Positions 63,884-64,000 of a DNA stretch of 64,000 nucleotides are shown here, one piece after another. The translations under genes were made by a program, and so were the position numbers. Source of the DNA: Candidatus Brocadia sp. GTDB taxonomy: Bacteria > Planctomycetota > Brocadiia > Brocadiales > Brocadiaceae. The notes beneath the pieces are model-generated. The model ran no database searches, had not been told where the DNA came from, and was given only the letters and a program-made list of their open reading frames with translations. The stretch is from NCBI GenBank assembly GCA_021646415.1, contig SOEU01000013.1, forward strand, positions 43,238 to 107,237, in the 5' to 3' direction. Positions within the stretch are counted from its first letter, which is position 1, and every line of letters starts with the position of its first letter.

Positions 63884-64000
63884 ATTCTGCAAATGATTTT
63901 CGCGTAGCAAAAATCGGCCTTCCATAATACCCTTACTACGCAAAAATCAATAATAAACTTCAATATTTGGCGGTTTGCGGAGTTACCCGGTGGCGTTATA
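63884..64000. other. End of window, non-coding
   Basis: A 117-base AT-rich tail after the decayed surface-protein gene. It includes ATAATACCCTTACT (also in the hairpin region at 17,024) but no gene. Confidence 0.4.

Overview
The window is a chromosomal segment of moderate to low GC from a free-living Gram-negative-type bacterium. The best fit is an anammox planctomycete (Candidatus Brocadiales: Kuenenia, Brocadia or Jettenia). This rests on a combination: geranylgeranyl-reductase-like flavoproteins, an SBBP-repeat/DUF7948-type surface protein, many TPR lipoproteins, Rnf subunits, an SbtA/SbtB bicarbonate pair and dispersed GC-rich palindromes. No hydrazine, ladderane or 16S marker lies in the window, so the assignment is an inference.

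Layout. 0-5.5 kb: a broken geranylgeranyl-reductase-like flavoprotein gene, an AmpG-like permease, an exported DUF4139 protein and a CorA transporter. 5.6-8.8 kb: a large patatin-like membrane lipase on the minus strand, split in two by a frameshift in a run of eight A/T. 9.2-15.2 kb: aroA, ribD, a 55-residue ORF, fabG with a muconolactone-isomerase-like protein, and an APP1-type phosphatase. 15.4-22.6 kb (mostly minus): K+/H+ antiporter, remnant of a group II intron, exported Ig/Fn3-like protein, FAD oxidoreductase, TPR lipoprotein and M16 protease. 23-26.5 kb: sbtA-sbtB, purN and hemL.

26.6-34.8 kb is a complete F-type ATP synthase operon (PhoU-like gene, atpZ, atpI, atpB, E, F, H, A, G, D, C) closed by a strong terminator. 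35-41.2 kb: Uma2 nuclease, rfbB, a decayed sensor and sigma54-activator pair on the minus strand, an intact histidine kinase and NtrC-type regulator, and a MarC protein. 41.4-44.9 kb: PpiC/SurA-like foldase, then a small exported-protein and radical SAM cluster. 44.9-49.1 kb: KhtTU K+/H+ efflux pair, cobO, thyX and tsaB. 49.1-51.1 kb is a graveyard of mobile-element fragments and palindromes. 51.1-64 kb: priA carrying in-frame repeat insertions, higBA, TPR lipoprotein, GNAT, an rnfE-rnfA-ilvN-ilvC operon, a glutaredoxin-like gene, purH and a decayed SBBP-repeat gene.

The coherent themes are ion-gradient bioenergetics (ATP synthase, Rnf subunits, two K+/H+ antiporters, CorA), inorganic carbon uptake, and core anabolism (aroA, ribD, purN, purH, hemL, ilv, thyX, cobO). 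The most distinctive non-genic feature is a modular palindromic repeat family that sits between genes and also inside at least two reading frames. I saw no convincing tRNA, rRNA, CRISPR array or riboswitch. Several genes carry single-base lesions in homopolymers; assembly error and real decay cannot be told apart from this sequence alone.
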